Assembly: GCF_964340395.1 (NCBI RefSeq)
Contig: NC_135557.1
Location: 5,975,716 to 6,039,715, forward strand
DNA length: 64,000 nucleotides
Source: Glandiceps talaboti
Lineage: Eukaryota > Hemichordata > Enteropneusta > Spengelidae
Direction of reading: 5' to 3'
The notes beneath the pieces were generated by a model. The model was not told where the DNA came from. It did no database searches and was given only the letters and a program-made list of their open reading frames with translations. Shown one piece after another: positions 49,250 through 61,129 of this stretch (positions are counted from its first letter, which is position 1; each line of letters starts with the position of its first letter). The position numbers were made by a program, and so were the translations under genes.

Positions 49250-49663
49250 CTATTCAGACATTCTCAGTTCTATACCTCGAGCCGTAATACTAGCAGGTAT
49301 TGGGTCAGGGTGATCATGTGTCGGTCCCTTTCCTCCGACAAAGTGTAGCGAGCATATGAATGGATATGCCTTGATACTATGTACTAACATATCGAAGTTG
49401 TCGGCCAGGGAACAAACCTTTATCCAATGCTGGCATTTCTCCAGTTGTGTTTTGGTGCTGAGAATATTATGAAGTGAACACCATCCATGTAGTCTACCTC
49501 GGTCATAATATAGGGAATCCGACTTACATTCATAGATCCATGCTTTTAAAGTTTGCTTTGCCTGATACCACAGACAAGTTACGTACTTGTCTGTACTGAT
49601 ACTATACGTGCGATAACACTGAGAAAAAGTGTTGCTAAGCGTTTGACACTTCATCTTGACCAC
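49250..49663 (-). CDS. THAP-like zinc-finger exon or fragment
   Basis: The minus-strand frame reads KCQHWIKVCSLADNF, PFICSLHFVGGKGPT and HPDPIPASIT. This fits the second half of a THAP-type C2CH finger, with the conserved Trp and then CSLHF (C-x2-H). A GWCSLHNILS segment precedes it, where the first half would be expected. A possible donor (CTCGAG then GTATAG) lies near 49278, so the true exon may stop there. THAP fingers occur in transposases and in host DNA-binding proteins. No second exon is identified; the microsatellite lies just downstream. It could be a functional exon or a transposon relic. Confidence 0.45.
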   Translation of the reverse strand: MVKMKCQTLSNTFSQCYRTYSISTDKYVTCLWYQAKQTLKAWIYECKSDSLYYDRGRLHGWCSLHNILSTKTQLEKCQHWIKVCSLADNFDMLVHSIKAYPFICSLHFVGGKGPTHDHPDPIPASITARGIELRMSE

Positions 49664-50158
49664 GAGACGAAAATTGGCTAATTGTCTGAACAGCAGTCTC
49701 CAGCAAACATAACTATGTTGTCATGGAAATAACTTACAAACGCGTGAATCTGCACGGATTAAGCATATTCTTGCATAAATTAATAAACCAACATAACCAC
49801 ACATAATAAACGGTAAGATGTCTGTTATGATTTTACCGGTATATTGCATTGGTATAGGGAATAAATGTAATCCCGCAACGCGGGGACTATACCGTTCACG
49901 TGAATGGTGAATCGTAAATATTTCAACGGAATAGTGAGTGTGCATGACCTTTGTGGTCTGATGTTTATTTCTGCCGATCTCAACCTATAGTACGGAGATT
50001 TCTATTGGTTCACACGAATTGCTTTGAGAAATGACAGATTTACCGTCCAACCAGGCATCAGTTCAACAGAATGACTGTAGGCACCATGCAACAATGAAAG
50101 CAGCGTTCGTAGACAAGTCATGTGAACACCCACGATGCCGTACAAACACATTTTAGTT
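49664..50158. other. Intergenic DNA, possible upstream region of the THAP-like exon
   Basis: No gene recognised. A short minus-strand frame (49721-49945) has no known domain. Confidence 0.3.
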
Positions 50159-50316
50159 TAATATTAGATTTTAGACTCTAACTTAGATTTTATCCGATAT
50201 ATATTGTCCGATAAAAACTACCTCTGCTAGACCTCGCGTGTCGCACGAACCCCAGAGGTAGTTTCTATAGGATCATATCGGATAAAATCTAACTTGGAGT
50301 CTAAAATCTAATATTA
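50159..50316. mobile_element. 158-bp foldback MITE, TAATATTAGATTTTAGACTC ends
   Basis: The left arm reads TAATATTAGATTTTAGACTC, then AGATTTTATCCGATA and AAACTACCTCT. The right arm is the inverse, around a GC-rich loop (about 50230-50250). A solo fragment TAATATTAGATTTTATCCGA is at about 50378. No target duplication was resolved. Confidence 0.85.
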
Positions 50317-50654
50317 GACTCTAATTAGCAATCACACGTACATGGTACTTTTCATCGGATAATGTCGTCTAAAAAGTAATATTAGATTTTATCCGATAAT
50401 GGATATTTGTGCAATGTCGCGCCTTCATGAGAATTGCGTTAATGTCTGAAACGAAATTAACATTGGTGGTCGAAAAGAGTATCTTTAATAAATTTGAATC
50501 CTTTTGGGGACTATATATTTCCCCTTGTTTCTGGTATTTCGTCAGATAGGCTGTGTAGCCAACACGAATATACAGTACACGAAAATTGTGCTAATTAGAT
50601 ATGGTAATTAGGTGACAAGCAGTATTTTTCTCAGTCATGTTATGTAATCAGATA

Positions 50655-51147
50655 ATCTCTATGTAATAACGAGTTGACCCAAAACCTATACACATATATG
50701 CCTAAACAAACAAATTCCACATTGTTCTAAAAGCTATATGAAATTTCACCAACACTTGCCAGTACCACCCCCTCTCCCTGAGGAAAAATAAAGCAAAAAT
50801 ATTCTTAACTTCCCGGCATAATAGATTCATTTATTTGTTTAACAAAGAAATAATATCAAGGCCAGCTTTGAAAATAAACCCCGGTGACAATGTCAGATAC
50901 ATAGGCCTTGCCAAGTTGATTGTCTATAACACAAAACATTCCCAAATTCCCGCCATAATAGTTTCAATTTTTAATAAACCAAACGAATAATATCAATGTC
51001 AGCTTTGAAAATAAAACCCCGTGGCAGGTAATACTTTGATCTGCAATCGTAGTTAGATAATCTGTATACATTGCCATAGCGAGTTGACCTAAACAAATAA
51101 ATTCAATTGTGCTCAAATCTACATATAATTTCACCAAAACTTGCCCC
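50655..51147. repeat. Diverged local duplication
   Basis: GAGTTGACC, CCTAAACAAA(C/T)AAATTC and TTTCACCAA then ACTTGCC occur at 50672-50763 and 51083-51147. CATAATAG, AATAATATCAA and CAGCTTTGAAAATAAA occur at 50817-50880 and 50950-51018. Non-coding. Confidence 0.7.
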
Positions 51148-51169
51148 CCCCCCCCCTTCCCTGACTGAG

Positions 51170-51420
51170 GAAAACTTGATACATAATAGGTCCGCCAAGT
51201 TTCGGCCAGGAAACTGAAACTTTCTAAGTAAGTTTATGAGTCGGTAACTTGATACATAGATCCGCCAAGTTTCAGCCAGGGTACTCAACTCAAAACTTGC
51301 TAAGTAAGTTGGTAACTTTGTACATAGGCCCGCCAAACTGCCAATTTTCAGCCTGAAACTTGCTAAGTAAGTAACTTGGTAACTTGATGCATAGGCCCGC
51401 CAAGTGTCAGCCAGGAAAGT
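51170..51420. repeat. About 70-bp tandem repeat, four copies
   Basis: Each unit has TTGATACATAG, CCGCCAAGTTTC(G/A)GCCAGG and CTTGCTAAGTAAGTT. The 77-codon minus frame at 51103-51336 is a product of the repeat. Confidence 0.85.
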
Positions 51421-51993
51421 TTATAAATTTACGACTCAAATTAGTTCACTCATGCTTTCTATTATAAATTCCACCATGGTTCACAATGCACTCTCCATAT
51501 GCCCCTTTACCTGTACATTTGTACATGTACATGTACGGTATGTGTACAGTATATACTGTTATAATTTGTGATTCATATTCACTGACATACTCTGGCTCAA
51601 AATTGTACTCGAGGAAGTAACCAGTCGTGTCTTACAAACGCCATACTATATTTTTCAATCCACCACCATTTTTGATTTTCAGGATACAAAACCTTTGCCA
51701 TGTCACTGTAGCATCTTTCCATCACCGTAAATCAAATCGAGTGAAACGTATGTCCTCTCTAGTCGTCTGGTACTGCTATGCCAGGAACGGGTAGATATCA
51801 ATATTTGAGCTAGTGTAACAGCTTTTAGTGCCCCCTCATATATATATTTCCCCCGGAACACAAACTCCCCGGAAGTCCCAAATTTCTTACTGTGTTTTGT
51901 AGTTTGTAACTGTCTTCACAAGGTTTCTGAATATTTGTATTTGAATATATTGTTTCAAACTTGAGGTCCACTCTTTCATTGTTTTGGGCGGGG

Positions 51994-52025
51994 CACAGAC
52001 AAGTAACACATTGTGTTACTTGTCA
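51994..52025. mobile_element. 32-bp micro-palindrome with 10-bp direct repeats
   Basis: CACAGACAAGTAACACA and TTGTGTTACTTGTCA form a near-perfect hairpin, flanked by TTGGGCGGGG on both sides (51984-51993 and 52026-52035). Different sequence from the ATAGAC family but the same architecture. Confidence 0.7.
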
Positions 52026-52035
52026 TTGGGCGGGG

Positions 52036-52400
52036 TGAATCTACATGTAGTACTGTAACAACTAAAGTGTCACTGGTTCGATCACCCCGAGTCCAATGGC
52101 AACGACACTAATCGCGATATTCTTAGATGATCTTTTCCCAAATAAGTCTTACAGGCCCCTTCAAAAGATCATTTCCATCTGGAAACACACAAAGGAAACT
52201 TATCAGTTTGATTTCCAGAACCACGTACAAATAAAAAATGCCCACAACTCAGCCGTATTTTACGGTGTAGAGTAGACCATGGAGCTCAAGGTAAGAACAT
52301 TGTATTATACATTTATATGTATAATACAGGCAGCAGTCCCTTTGGAGGTTTTTGTAGTCTCATAATCTTCCCTTGAACTAGCTGAGCTTGTTCAGTTTTG
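52036..52400. other. Intergenic DNA with a tRNA-like box B and a small hairpin
   Basis: CACTGGTTCGATCACC near 52070 resembles a polymerase III box B, perhaps a degraded SINE. TGTATTATACAT and its inverse form a hairpin at about 52292-52319. No gene recognised. Confidence 0.35.
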
Positions 52401-52510
52401 GTTTTGTAAGGCCAAATAAAAAAGTGGTGTGTTTCTGGTAACCCTACCGACCCTAGTTTAAGCTGCCGACCCTAAACATTTTTTTCAAAAGGTAAAATGT
52501 TGAGAATTGA
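52400..52510 (-). repeat. Inverted copy of the GGGTCGGCAG interspersed repeat
   Basis: On the minus strand it reads TTTAGGGTCGGCAG, then ACTAGGGTCGGTAGGGTTAC and CAGAAACACACC, matching 17400-17460. Confidence 0.65.
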
Positions 52511-52970
52511 CTTGTATTTCCGTGACTGTAATTTTCTTGTCAAGGTATATATGGTCAATTATTTTCTAAAACCCCATTCCAGAGAATGCGAGTCTTCAGA
52601 AATATATGAAGTTGAATTTTAATACTAACAATAGAATGTATATTGTGTTCATTTCCTTCATATATAATTGCCTTCAATTACTTCGAATTACACGTTGAAG
52701 TATTGTGACCAACGAGTATTTCGTTTTGGGGTCTAAGCAGTTTCTCAACGGTAATGTATTTTTGAAGTCATGTTATCGGAAACAAACATTTATATCTGCT
52801 TTGCCTAATGGAACATCAAATGTCATCTTTAATATGCCGTAGTTACTAGAGGTTATACGTGGTCACCCCACTGTTTCGCAATCACTCACTATAGGTCATT
52901 ATTTCACATAAATGAAATCCGTGATTGCTTCGGGTGTGTATAAAACTATACACACTTGCATGATGCAAAC

Positions 52971-52997
52971 ATCGACCCTATTTCGTGTAGGGTCTAT
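52971..52997. mobile_element. 27-bp micro-palindrome
   Basis: ATCGACCCTATTTC to GTGTAGGGTCTAT, flanked by GATGCAAAC (52962-52970) and GATGAAACC (52998-53006), 7 of 9. A second, more decayed member (53107-53127) ends in the same GTAGGGTCTAT and is flanked by AGTTCAACC and GATTCAACA. Confidence 0.55.
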
Positions 52998-53845
52998 GAT
53001 GAAACCTACCGTCAAGTAATTACGTGAGTCAATGTGGACCAAAAACTAGATTCACTCATCAAATGTATAAATAGAAAACCGTAACATGCCAACCAGTAGT
53101 TCAACCACACTTTCCTGTAGGGTCTATGATTCAACAGCTGGCCGAACGTAATATTGCACTTTTACAGGGCAAGATAACTAATTTACATGACAATAGGTGC
53201 TGTTATCAGTATTCAAAGTGTGACAGAACTTATCGTTTTTCATACCACGTTTGGTTTCTGAGCTTTGACAGAAATTATTATGTGAAAAGGGGGAACGACG
53301 AGCACTTCAATCTCCTTGTGCAGCTATGAACAATATTTCCGATAGGGGACACTAGAAAACAGATATAAGTATTGTTCCATAGTAAATGATATTTATAATA
53401 TCTGTGAGACACTTCATCTCAGTTTGAAGTATCCTGGTGGCACTTGCCAGCTGCACACTGGATACATGTAATCTCTGTCTGTCACTGCGTATGATTTGAA
53501 TAAGAGTATAGCTTTGCAAGATCGAGGGTGTATTATGGGATACATCCGAGATCCATGGCACGACAAAACTTCTGCTCGTTATATAATAATCCGAACACAC
53601 TATAGTTATGAATTATGAGCAGTCATGACTCAATAATGAAGGATGACATCATATTCATATACGATCCTTTGTTTGACCAGATATGATATAAAATTGTTGA
53701 TAACCTACAAATGTAAATCATTCTAAAAACGAAGTTGTGATAACGAATTACTACTCTAGTTACAGGTGATGATGAGTTACTATAGTTACAGGAGATGACG
53801 AGTTACTACTCTAGTTACTAAACGTGTAATCGTTTTCGTTTACTA

Positions 53846-53847
<2 letters not shown>

Positions 53848-53924
<77 letters not shown>
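53848..53924. repeat. (CT)n microsatellite
   Basis: Pure CT tract of about 77 bp. Confidence 0.97.
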
Positions 53925-53926
<2 letters not shown>

Positions 53927-55169
53927 TCATAATATTTCACAATACAGACAGTACAAAATAAATACACTATGTGTTTCATGTATTATGTTGAGTGTATATT
54001 TGAAGTTGTGGTTTCTGTGGTGCTTTTTTTACATTTTCAAGCACATTACTGATTTTTACCCAAAAACTTCGTTTTTGGTGGATTTTCACTTAAAATGATT
54101 TAACTTTAACAAATTCAAATAGAGTCATTTTTTCAACTATAAATGAAACTTGAGTACATAAACTAAAACATGTTCCCGGGAAATGTCTTGTTATAATCAT
54201 CGTTTTATTTTTTTTTGCATAAATCATCGTCTTTCACACTTGTCGACGCGATATCTCTCCGTTCCCTCAAATTTTTTACTATCCGGAGAAACGTGTTTTC
54301 GGTCTCAGTCTTCGGTCTGAGTTTCGGTATTGTGTTCTCCGAGTATTGTCTACAAATTTGAGACACCTGAGATGGTCCGACGCCAAGCTAAATAGTTTTG
54401 AACTTCATAACATGTACTAAATAAAGAGCTGAGAAATTGAAAAATTTGCATAATTAGACCCTTTCAGCGCTACAAAACCTCTCAAATTCGACAGACACTT
54501 CAACAGCTGGTTTCTGTGACTTGTAAAACCTTACCATTTGGTAGTCTATCAGCTAGCCCTCGGATGTTCTTCCGATAAAATACGACACACAGCCGAACAA
54601 CGCTATCGAGGATGGAACATCCGAGCAGGCCCTCACATGCGAACTTCGTTCGCTTATAGTTATAGCATCGAAAGAAAGCCCGAACGTCTAGCAGCAAGAC
54701 TAACCATTTGGTTGTATAGCTCCTTTGCTAGTACGGAGAAAATTGTGGTATTATGGGAGGGGCATGGAACGTGATGAAAGGAGATATACAGTCAACAGAT
54801 AGAAACGTGTTTGTTTCCCGCAATAAAGGTGTCACCACATTTTTTAATTAGTCGTCAATGGAGTGAAGACTTTGGATAACATTTTAATTAGTATGCGTAC
54901 CGTTCTTCATATGGGCTCAGACTCAGGCACATACCACTAAAAGGTCTGACTCGGATATGGGCTACGTTCTGATTTGAAGCAATATTCCTGCCCATGTATT
55001 AGGCATTGCTACGCAGTTGTTGTTGGTGTTTCATTGAAGACAAAATTCGAAATACACTTTAGCTGATTTGTAAAGAACCAAGCGTAATTACACCACAATC
55101 TACATTTGAAATACATATGGAACATATGGTACAGTGGATAAAACAAGGCGCCGTGATCGTCTCCATAAT
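53925..55169. other. Intergenic DNA, no gene recognised
   Basis: No supported gene. Short overlapping frames at 54500-54774 on both strands are uninformative. Confidence 0.35.
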
Positions 55170-55628
55170 AGAGAGGTTTAGATGCGCGTATTTACGTGTG
55201 TTCTATACGTGTAGCGTCATAGTCACGTGATTCGAAGCAACTCAGGCGTTCTGTATCAAACGACGCTACGTCAAAATGGTGGTCTACACGTAACTGTAAA
55301 TACGTGTTGAGTTTTTGTCATTTTCGTCTATTAAATGTCGTATTTTTTATATCAAAGTTCTGAAGCATAACTTTAAACTAATTGTTTGGTGTTTGGTTTG
55401 GGTAGTTGCAGGAAAAATGGCAAAAATACGGACACATTTAGAAATCAAAGGCATGTATCTGGCCTTCTGGACAGAAGATGTCAACGCGCGCGTTAACATT
55501 CGAACATTCCACTGTTTTTCACGTTAGAACGCATAACTTAACACAATTTTGTACGCGTCATTACTTATACGCCTGCACGATAATGCTCCCGTAGGCGTAC
55601 GCGTTCTAACGTGTATCTAAACCTCTCT
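55170..55628. mobile_element. 459-bp non-autonomous inverted-repeat element
   Basis: AGAGAGGTTTAGAT at the left and its inverse ATCTAAACCTCTCT at the right; subterminal ACGTGT, CGCGT and GTTCTAACGTG phrases are also arranged inversely. Borders share AAT, a possible 3-bp duplication. No transposase frame; the 70-codon frame inside it is not supported. Confidence 0.75.
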
Positions 55629-57640
55629 AATAGACATGCTTGGCTACACCTAAATACGTGAACGTGAACGGGACGCGTCACGAATTTCTGAGATGACGTC
55701 ATCAAATTGCGTGTCAACGTCCCTCATGGTCTTGACTTAGCGACCACCTACGAGTTGGGGCTCATAGCCGTATCTTCTACATCTGGACGAATATATTATC
55801 TGGATTGTACCTACCTAACCATACTAACAGCAATTACTTTCAGGTAAGACTACTTTCGTTGTTATTGTTGTATGAACGGTTTCCAGTGCCCCTCTGGAAA
55901 CCGTACTATAGCAATAATGGAACAACCCATCAGGACGCCATCAACGATGGAGGACTGACTGGTATATAAACGTATCACCCTGGAAAATCCCGTAGGACGG
56001 ATTATAGCAAGTGTTGATGCAAGACATACGAATTAGTATATTCAAGCCTGCATCAACACATCCACACCAAAGACGAAGTTGTTTAGCCTGACGTTAGTCA
56101 GTTCAGGTAAGACAACATAACCTCGGCTTTGATTACAACATTATTAAGGAAAACACAAAACTGAAGTGATGTCCGCGTCCGAGCTGGCGTGAATTTTTCC
56201 CCTGTAGTAGTCGAACTACTCCCATAGACGTGACAATGACAGGCGAAAGTTTGTTTGACTTGTAGCGAGTTTTGAAGATGGGTTGGCTAGTTAATATGTT
56301 TAGTTTCAAGTGCACTGTTTGAATTTGTGCTTGAGTATAAAACACCTACTGGTTGTTGCAAAGTGTTTCACAGAAAAATTATGTTATTTTGGTAGCGTGG
56401 TTGCGAGACCACCGAATACTACCGGAATTTCGCGCTAAAAATTACAATTAGTGTTATAGCCCAATGAATTTTTACTAATTTTTGATAAACTCCCCACTTG
56501 TTTCGAACCAAAAGTCCCCGCCCAAACTAGTAGGTTTCGAAAAGAAATTCACGGACTTCATTGAGCAGTTGCCCATCTTTTAAATTTGCCGCCCATGTGG
56601 TGTGAACAAAAGGCCATGGCGATCTTTGCTGCTACCTACTCCAACTCGCCCAATTCACCCTTTCACCTGTTTAATTAAATTTTATTTATGGTATTTTCTG
56701 CAGTAACAACAAAATTCATTGTAATTTTGAATGTGCTAAAGCAAATTCAGAAGCTTTCCTTTGTCCAGTACAAAACATTCTTTTAATAAATTAGCACAGA
56801 GTGAATAAATTAAATACTCCGTTCCCAGTTGATGCAGCTTTCAATAGCATTTTTGCTCATTCGCTTGCCCAAAATTCATTATTATCCCCAAGTTTACCTA
56901 TTACAATTATTTGCCTGTGTTTACTTACATTTTGAAACCAAATACTGGTAAATTACTAAATAAAAATATTTTCAATTCAAGAAAATAGTATACCAGTATA
57001 CTTTGACTCGTTATTTTGTATTTGGGGGAATTTGGCATCCTACTGCTGCCACATCGGATAGGGAGAGTGTGAAGGAAGGTTAGGGTAGGTACAATAATAT
57101 CAGGCCATGTCAATCAAGTCACTGCTGACAACCATGTCCTGAATTAATTGTCAGGTGTGATGTGAGGAGAGAAGTCGAAGTGGGTCTCACAGGAGTAGAA
57201 CAGGAACAGTTGGATAAGATATATTGTAATGCTGTTGTTGAGATGTTGATCCCATTCCCGACAATATATTGGGAGTGTGTCCATCTAGTGTTTGGGTGTT
57301 AAAGTTCTTGCTGTTGTGTAAACTCAGTCAGTGAGATCCAAACACTGGTATTGATTAATGCACTGCAGATTTAACACATTCTATACAGTGCTAGTAGTTG
57401 GGAAATATCCAATATCATTCAAAATGTCAACATGGTGGCAGCGATGGGATTAAGTCCTTTAAACCATTGGTTCTGAGACTAGTGTCAGCATGTAAACCAT
57501 GTTTTTGAAATATTTTAACAGGGCGAAGGTCAATAGTAATAGAAGGGATGGTGGGATGGTCATATTTTACATAACAACCTGGGCCCTATTCCCCCCCCCC
57601 CATTTACTGATGGCGCCCTTAACCATGTATATCAGTGGGG
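55629..57640. other. Intergenic DNA, no gene recognised
   Basis: About 2 kb without supported features. Short minus frames (56133-56345, 56925-57113) show no known domain. Confidence 0.35.
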
Positions 57641-57648
57641 TTTTAGGG

Positions 57649-57720
57649 TTGTCGTTGGCTGAGCGGTTAGCTCGTACGCCTCTTACCTCTGCAGTCTGGG
57701 TTCGAACCCGCCAGGTGACG
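57649..57720 (+). mobile_element. tRNA-like SINE head
   Basis: Good box A (TGGCTGAGCGG, 57656-57666) and box B (GGTTCGAACCC, 57699-57709), spaced as in a tRNA. The acceptor and T stems do not pair properly, so it is not a functional tRNA gene. It is probably the 5' head of a tRNA-derived SINE different from the 24305/36055 family. Confidence 0.65.
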
Positions 57721-58439
57721 GCTGTGTTTGATTAAATTTACCATGCTGTAAGTAAGGAGAGTGTCGTTCAGTTTGAAATGACTGACCCAAATCACTCCGA
57801 ACTGCATATTATTCTTCATCAAGAAATAAAGGATTTAGGAATGCAAAAGCCCCAACAGTTGTTGAGTATATCAAGCAGTGATAATTGTATATGTCAATAA
57901 TTTATATATATATAAGAATTTGTCATTGATTACTTAATATTCCACTTTTAATGTTAATCTTTTAATTTTTTGTCCTTTCAGATAAAAGGACATGGATGCA
58001 CTGGTCAATGAATGAAAATCAATCAAGAAATTTCAGTAACCTGTAAGCTGATGAAGATTTGAGACAACCAAGATAAGTTCAACTAATTGTTATATTTGGA
58101 TTTTTCAACCATTAAAGCTTTGCTGTTGTCAGATTGCACATACACAAAATTGATTTAAGCTCACTAGGTGTTAGAATTATCTGATGATAATGTTTATCAA
58201 CTGGAGTTATGCCTGTTCAGGTCAGATACTAGTAACTTTCAAGTTTAAATATGGAAGCTGACAGCTCTTAAGTTGTACAGTATTTTTCAAATTCTCTTAC
58301 AATAATTTGCTATAAAACCACACAGTGGAACACAGGTAAATATGTCCATACAAATCTATGAAAACTACAAACCAATAGACAGTGTTTAAATTTCATATTT
58401 GGATATTATTGATATATATATATATATTATTCAGGTCTG

Positions 58440-58825
58440 TTTGCATGTTACAACACCTGGATGGCTGCATGCAATAAAAGAATCAAAGAAATTTCCACAA
58501 CATGTGGTAGATTCACCCATTCTCTGTGCTTTGCATTTTGACCGATAGCTTTTACCTTTTCTTGCAAAATCGAATTCATTGAGAATAAATGAACATGCAA
58601 TTGGCTAGAAAGGCACAGTGAAATGAATATGAATTTCACCAGTCATGTAGCATATTATTTTGAGTGTGTCAGATGAAAGTTAATGACGTGAACATAGAGA
58701 CAGATATACATTGGATGTAGGGCATTATTGGGACAATACTTTGATAGTTGCCATAGAAGACGTATCGGAATAAGAAGACATATGACCAACTCTTTTACAC
58801 TGAATCGTGCACAGCACTTGTAAAA
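58440..58825 (+). repeat. Left arm of an inverted duplication with relict frame
   Basis: Diverged inverted partner of about 59575-59990. On the plus strand, AACACCTGGATGGCTGC and GAATATGAATTTCACC match the minus strand of the other arm, continuing through GAGACAGATATA and TTTTACACTGAATCG. Translation shows NTWMAACNKRIKEI and EMNMNFTSHVAYYFECVR broken by stops. Confidence 0.75.
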
Positions 58826-59049
58826 CCTTCCACAACTTCACTAGTATGGTCAAACCCTCAATTTTTATGGCACAGCCTGAATGACAACATATATTATTTA
58901 ATGCATCAGATATTGATCACATTGGGTAAACCTTTTTTGATGCAAGTGTACAGGAGAACCAAACATCATGAAGTCCAGTTAGAAATTGTAATACATTCTG
59001 TTTTATTAATAAGTTCTGGCAGACCAATAGTTTATATAAACACATCACC

Positions 59050-59300
59050 CTCTGGTTTGTATTGTTGGTTGGTTGACGAGTTGTTTATTTCGTTTATTAG
59101 TTGGATTTGTCATCATTTGGTTGGTTGGTTTGTCGGTTATTTGGTTGGTGTTTGTTGTCTGCGTTAGTTTGTTGTCTGTTGTTTAAGTTATTTATTATCT
59201 TGTTTATAGATGTTTGGTAAGTTGGTTGGTCCTTTGAGTTTGTTGGTTGGTTTGTCGGTTTGCTTGTCAAGTTCATTTATTTGTTGGTTGGTTTTGTGGG
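59050..59300. repeat. GGTTGGTTTGTT-rich low-complexity block
   Basis: Irregular GTT/GGTT repeats in the loop between the two inverted arms. The 88-codon frame here is not considered coding. Confidence 0.8.
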
Positions 59301-59574
59301 TCACAAATATTGTTGTACATCAATGATGCATTGAATTGGATTAGAGGGTGCTGTGACTATGTACACCATGGGTTGGTCAAAACTCACCGATAACACACAA
59401 TGTACAATTGCATTTTCTTTTTTGGCCTCTGTGATGTGTGGTCTTTCTGTTCACTTCTACCATCTTCGATGAAAACAAATGTTTATTCAAACTGATCGAA
59501 ATCTAATGCCTTTGATATCCAGATATGTTGTCAATCAGGCCAGGCCATACAAATTGAATGGGTAACGATACTGC

Positions 59575-59990
59575 TGAAGTTATAGAAGAGTTAAATGAGC
59601 TGATGTGCCCGATTCAGTGTGAAAGAGTTTGTCACATTGCCATCTCTTTCCAATATGTCGTCAATGCCAACTGTCACTGTATTGAAACAATAATGTCATA
59701 TTTCCTATATATATCTGTCTCAATGTTGATGGTATGAATTATCATCTGACACACCCAAGATAGCAGGCTCCATGATCGGTGAAATTCATATTTATTTCAT
59801 TGTATCTTTTAATGCCAATTTCATGTTTATTTTTGTCAATGCAATTAGATTTTACATCGAAATGTGAAAAGTATTGGTCACAATGCAAAGGATGGAGTAT
59901 GGATATATCTGCAACATTTTGTAGCGATTTCCTTGTTTCATTTAGCAATGCAGTCATCCATGTGTTGCTCCATGTGAAGTGAAACAAGTA
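59575..59990 (-). repeat. Right arm of the inverted duplication with an open frame
   Basis: Minus-strand frame 59742-59996 (84 codons) is open and contains SNTWMTALLNETRKS and NEINMNFTDHGACYLGCVR, corresponding to the broken frame in the left arm. Either arm could derive from an exon or from a transposon gene; the protein family is not recognised. Confidence 0.6.
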
Positions 59991-60329
59991 TTTCATTAAC
60001 TGTTTCCCGTTGTCCAGCCACAGTTAATGATCAATCTCCAAGTATTAATCATAGTTTGCATACTGCTCGGCAGACTATTGTTTTTTTATTCACCAATCAC
60101 TGTGACATTCTTCATGAGTTGCAAAATGCTTTCTGCAAGGTAAGTTGATTTCACTCTCTGTCCAGCTTTCATTCACAAGATCTCTATTATGTTCATCAGT
60201 TATAAACTAACGTCCAAGACAGAATGATAATCTGGAGATAATCAATGTATTGATTAGAATCAATTTATTGTTTTAGCATGACCATGACATGGCTTACCTG
60301 TAAGTCTCTCTCTTTCTACTCAGATAACT

Positions 60330-60950
60330 CAAGTGTTCTTGATATATTGGTGTATTGTAGTCTCGACTCCTTCCTGTAAAATATGCTGCAAACTATATGA
60401 AAAAGTATTTAGAGCTGATCTTTCTTAGTTTCAAAACCTGTGCCAATCTTTGTCTAGTTTTTCGTGATCAACACACACATTATTTCCATTAGAAACATTT
60501 GTTATGCTCTCTACCACAGTTGATTTTGATTATTGTCAGATAGTAAATAAAATGAAATAAATTAAAATGAGCTGTCAATGACCAACCAGTCATCAAAATA
60601 AAAATACATACATGAGGTTGCCATTACCTTTTTGTCATGCATCCTCAATGGCACACAGCTGCCAAAATTGGTGTCTACTGCCCTTCTGCTCATGAAATGT
60701 CCTGAACACATTATGTTTGCTTTCACTGATATATAGGTGTTAATGATTGTTGAATTGTAGGCATCAGCATTCCACTGACCAGAGGCACCTCAATTGTGAA
60801 CTACATGTATGCCAAATATTAGCTACAGTTGCTGCAGAAATACACTCATAGACTTGGATCCATCACCAAGAACACGTCAGACCACAGCAGAGTAAATATT
60901 TTACAGGAAGGAGTCGAGACTACAATACACCAATATATCAAGAACACTTG
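60330..60950. repeat. 55-bp perfect inverted repeat arms, 511-bp loop
   Basis: 60330-60384 (starting CAAGTGTTCTTGATATATTG) and 60896-60950 are exact inverted copies by eye. No target duplication is visible. The right arm lies within the tandem repeat at 60860-61095, so the left arm may be a small inverted copy of one unit. Confidence 0.85.
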
Positions 60951-61095
60951 TCGCAATCCACCACAAGATGTCAAAATTGTTCAGAAAGAGGAAGAAGACT
61001 ACCAGTTACATCACCAAGAACACTCTTTGCAATCCACCACAGTATTAATGTTGTACAGGAAGAGGAAGAAGTCTACAGTTATACTATCAGGGTTG
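60860..61095 (+). repeat. About 75-bp tandem repeat, three diverged copies
   Basis: Each unit has CA(C/A)CAAGAACAC, CAATCCACCACA-like and (T/C)AGGA or CAGAAAGAGGAAG blocks. The frame 60829-61113 reads KNTSDHSRVNILQE, then KNTCRNPPQDVKIVQKEEED and related phrases. It is open, but I see no known domain. Confidence 0.6.
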
Positions 61096-61129
61096 GTCAG
61101 CTTGTCATGGTAAGAATTAATAGTCTGTA

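Noticed and set aside
57649-57720. Functional tRNA gene
   Set aside because: Both promoter boxes are present, but the acceptor stem and part of the T stem do not pair.
58901-59167. 88-codon ORF
   Set aside because: Much of it is GGTT/GTT low-complexity sequence in the loop between inverted arms.
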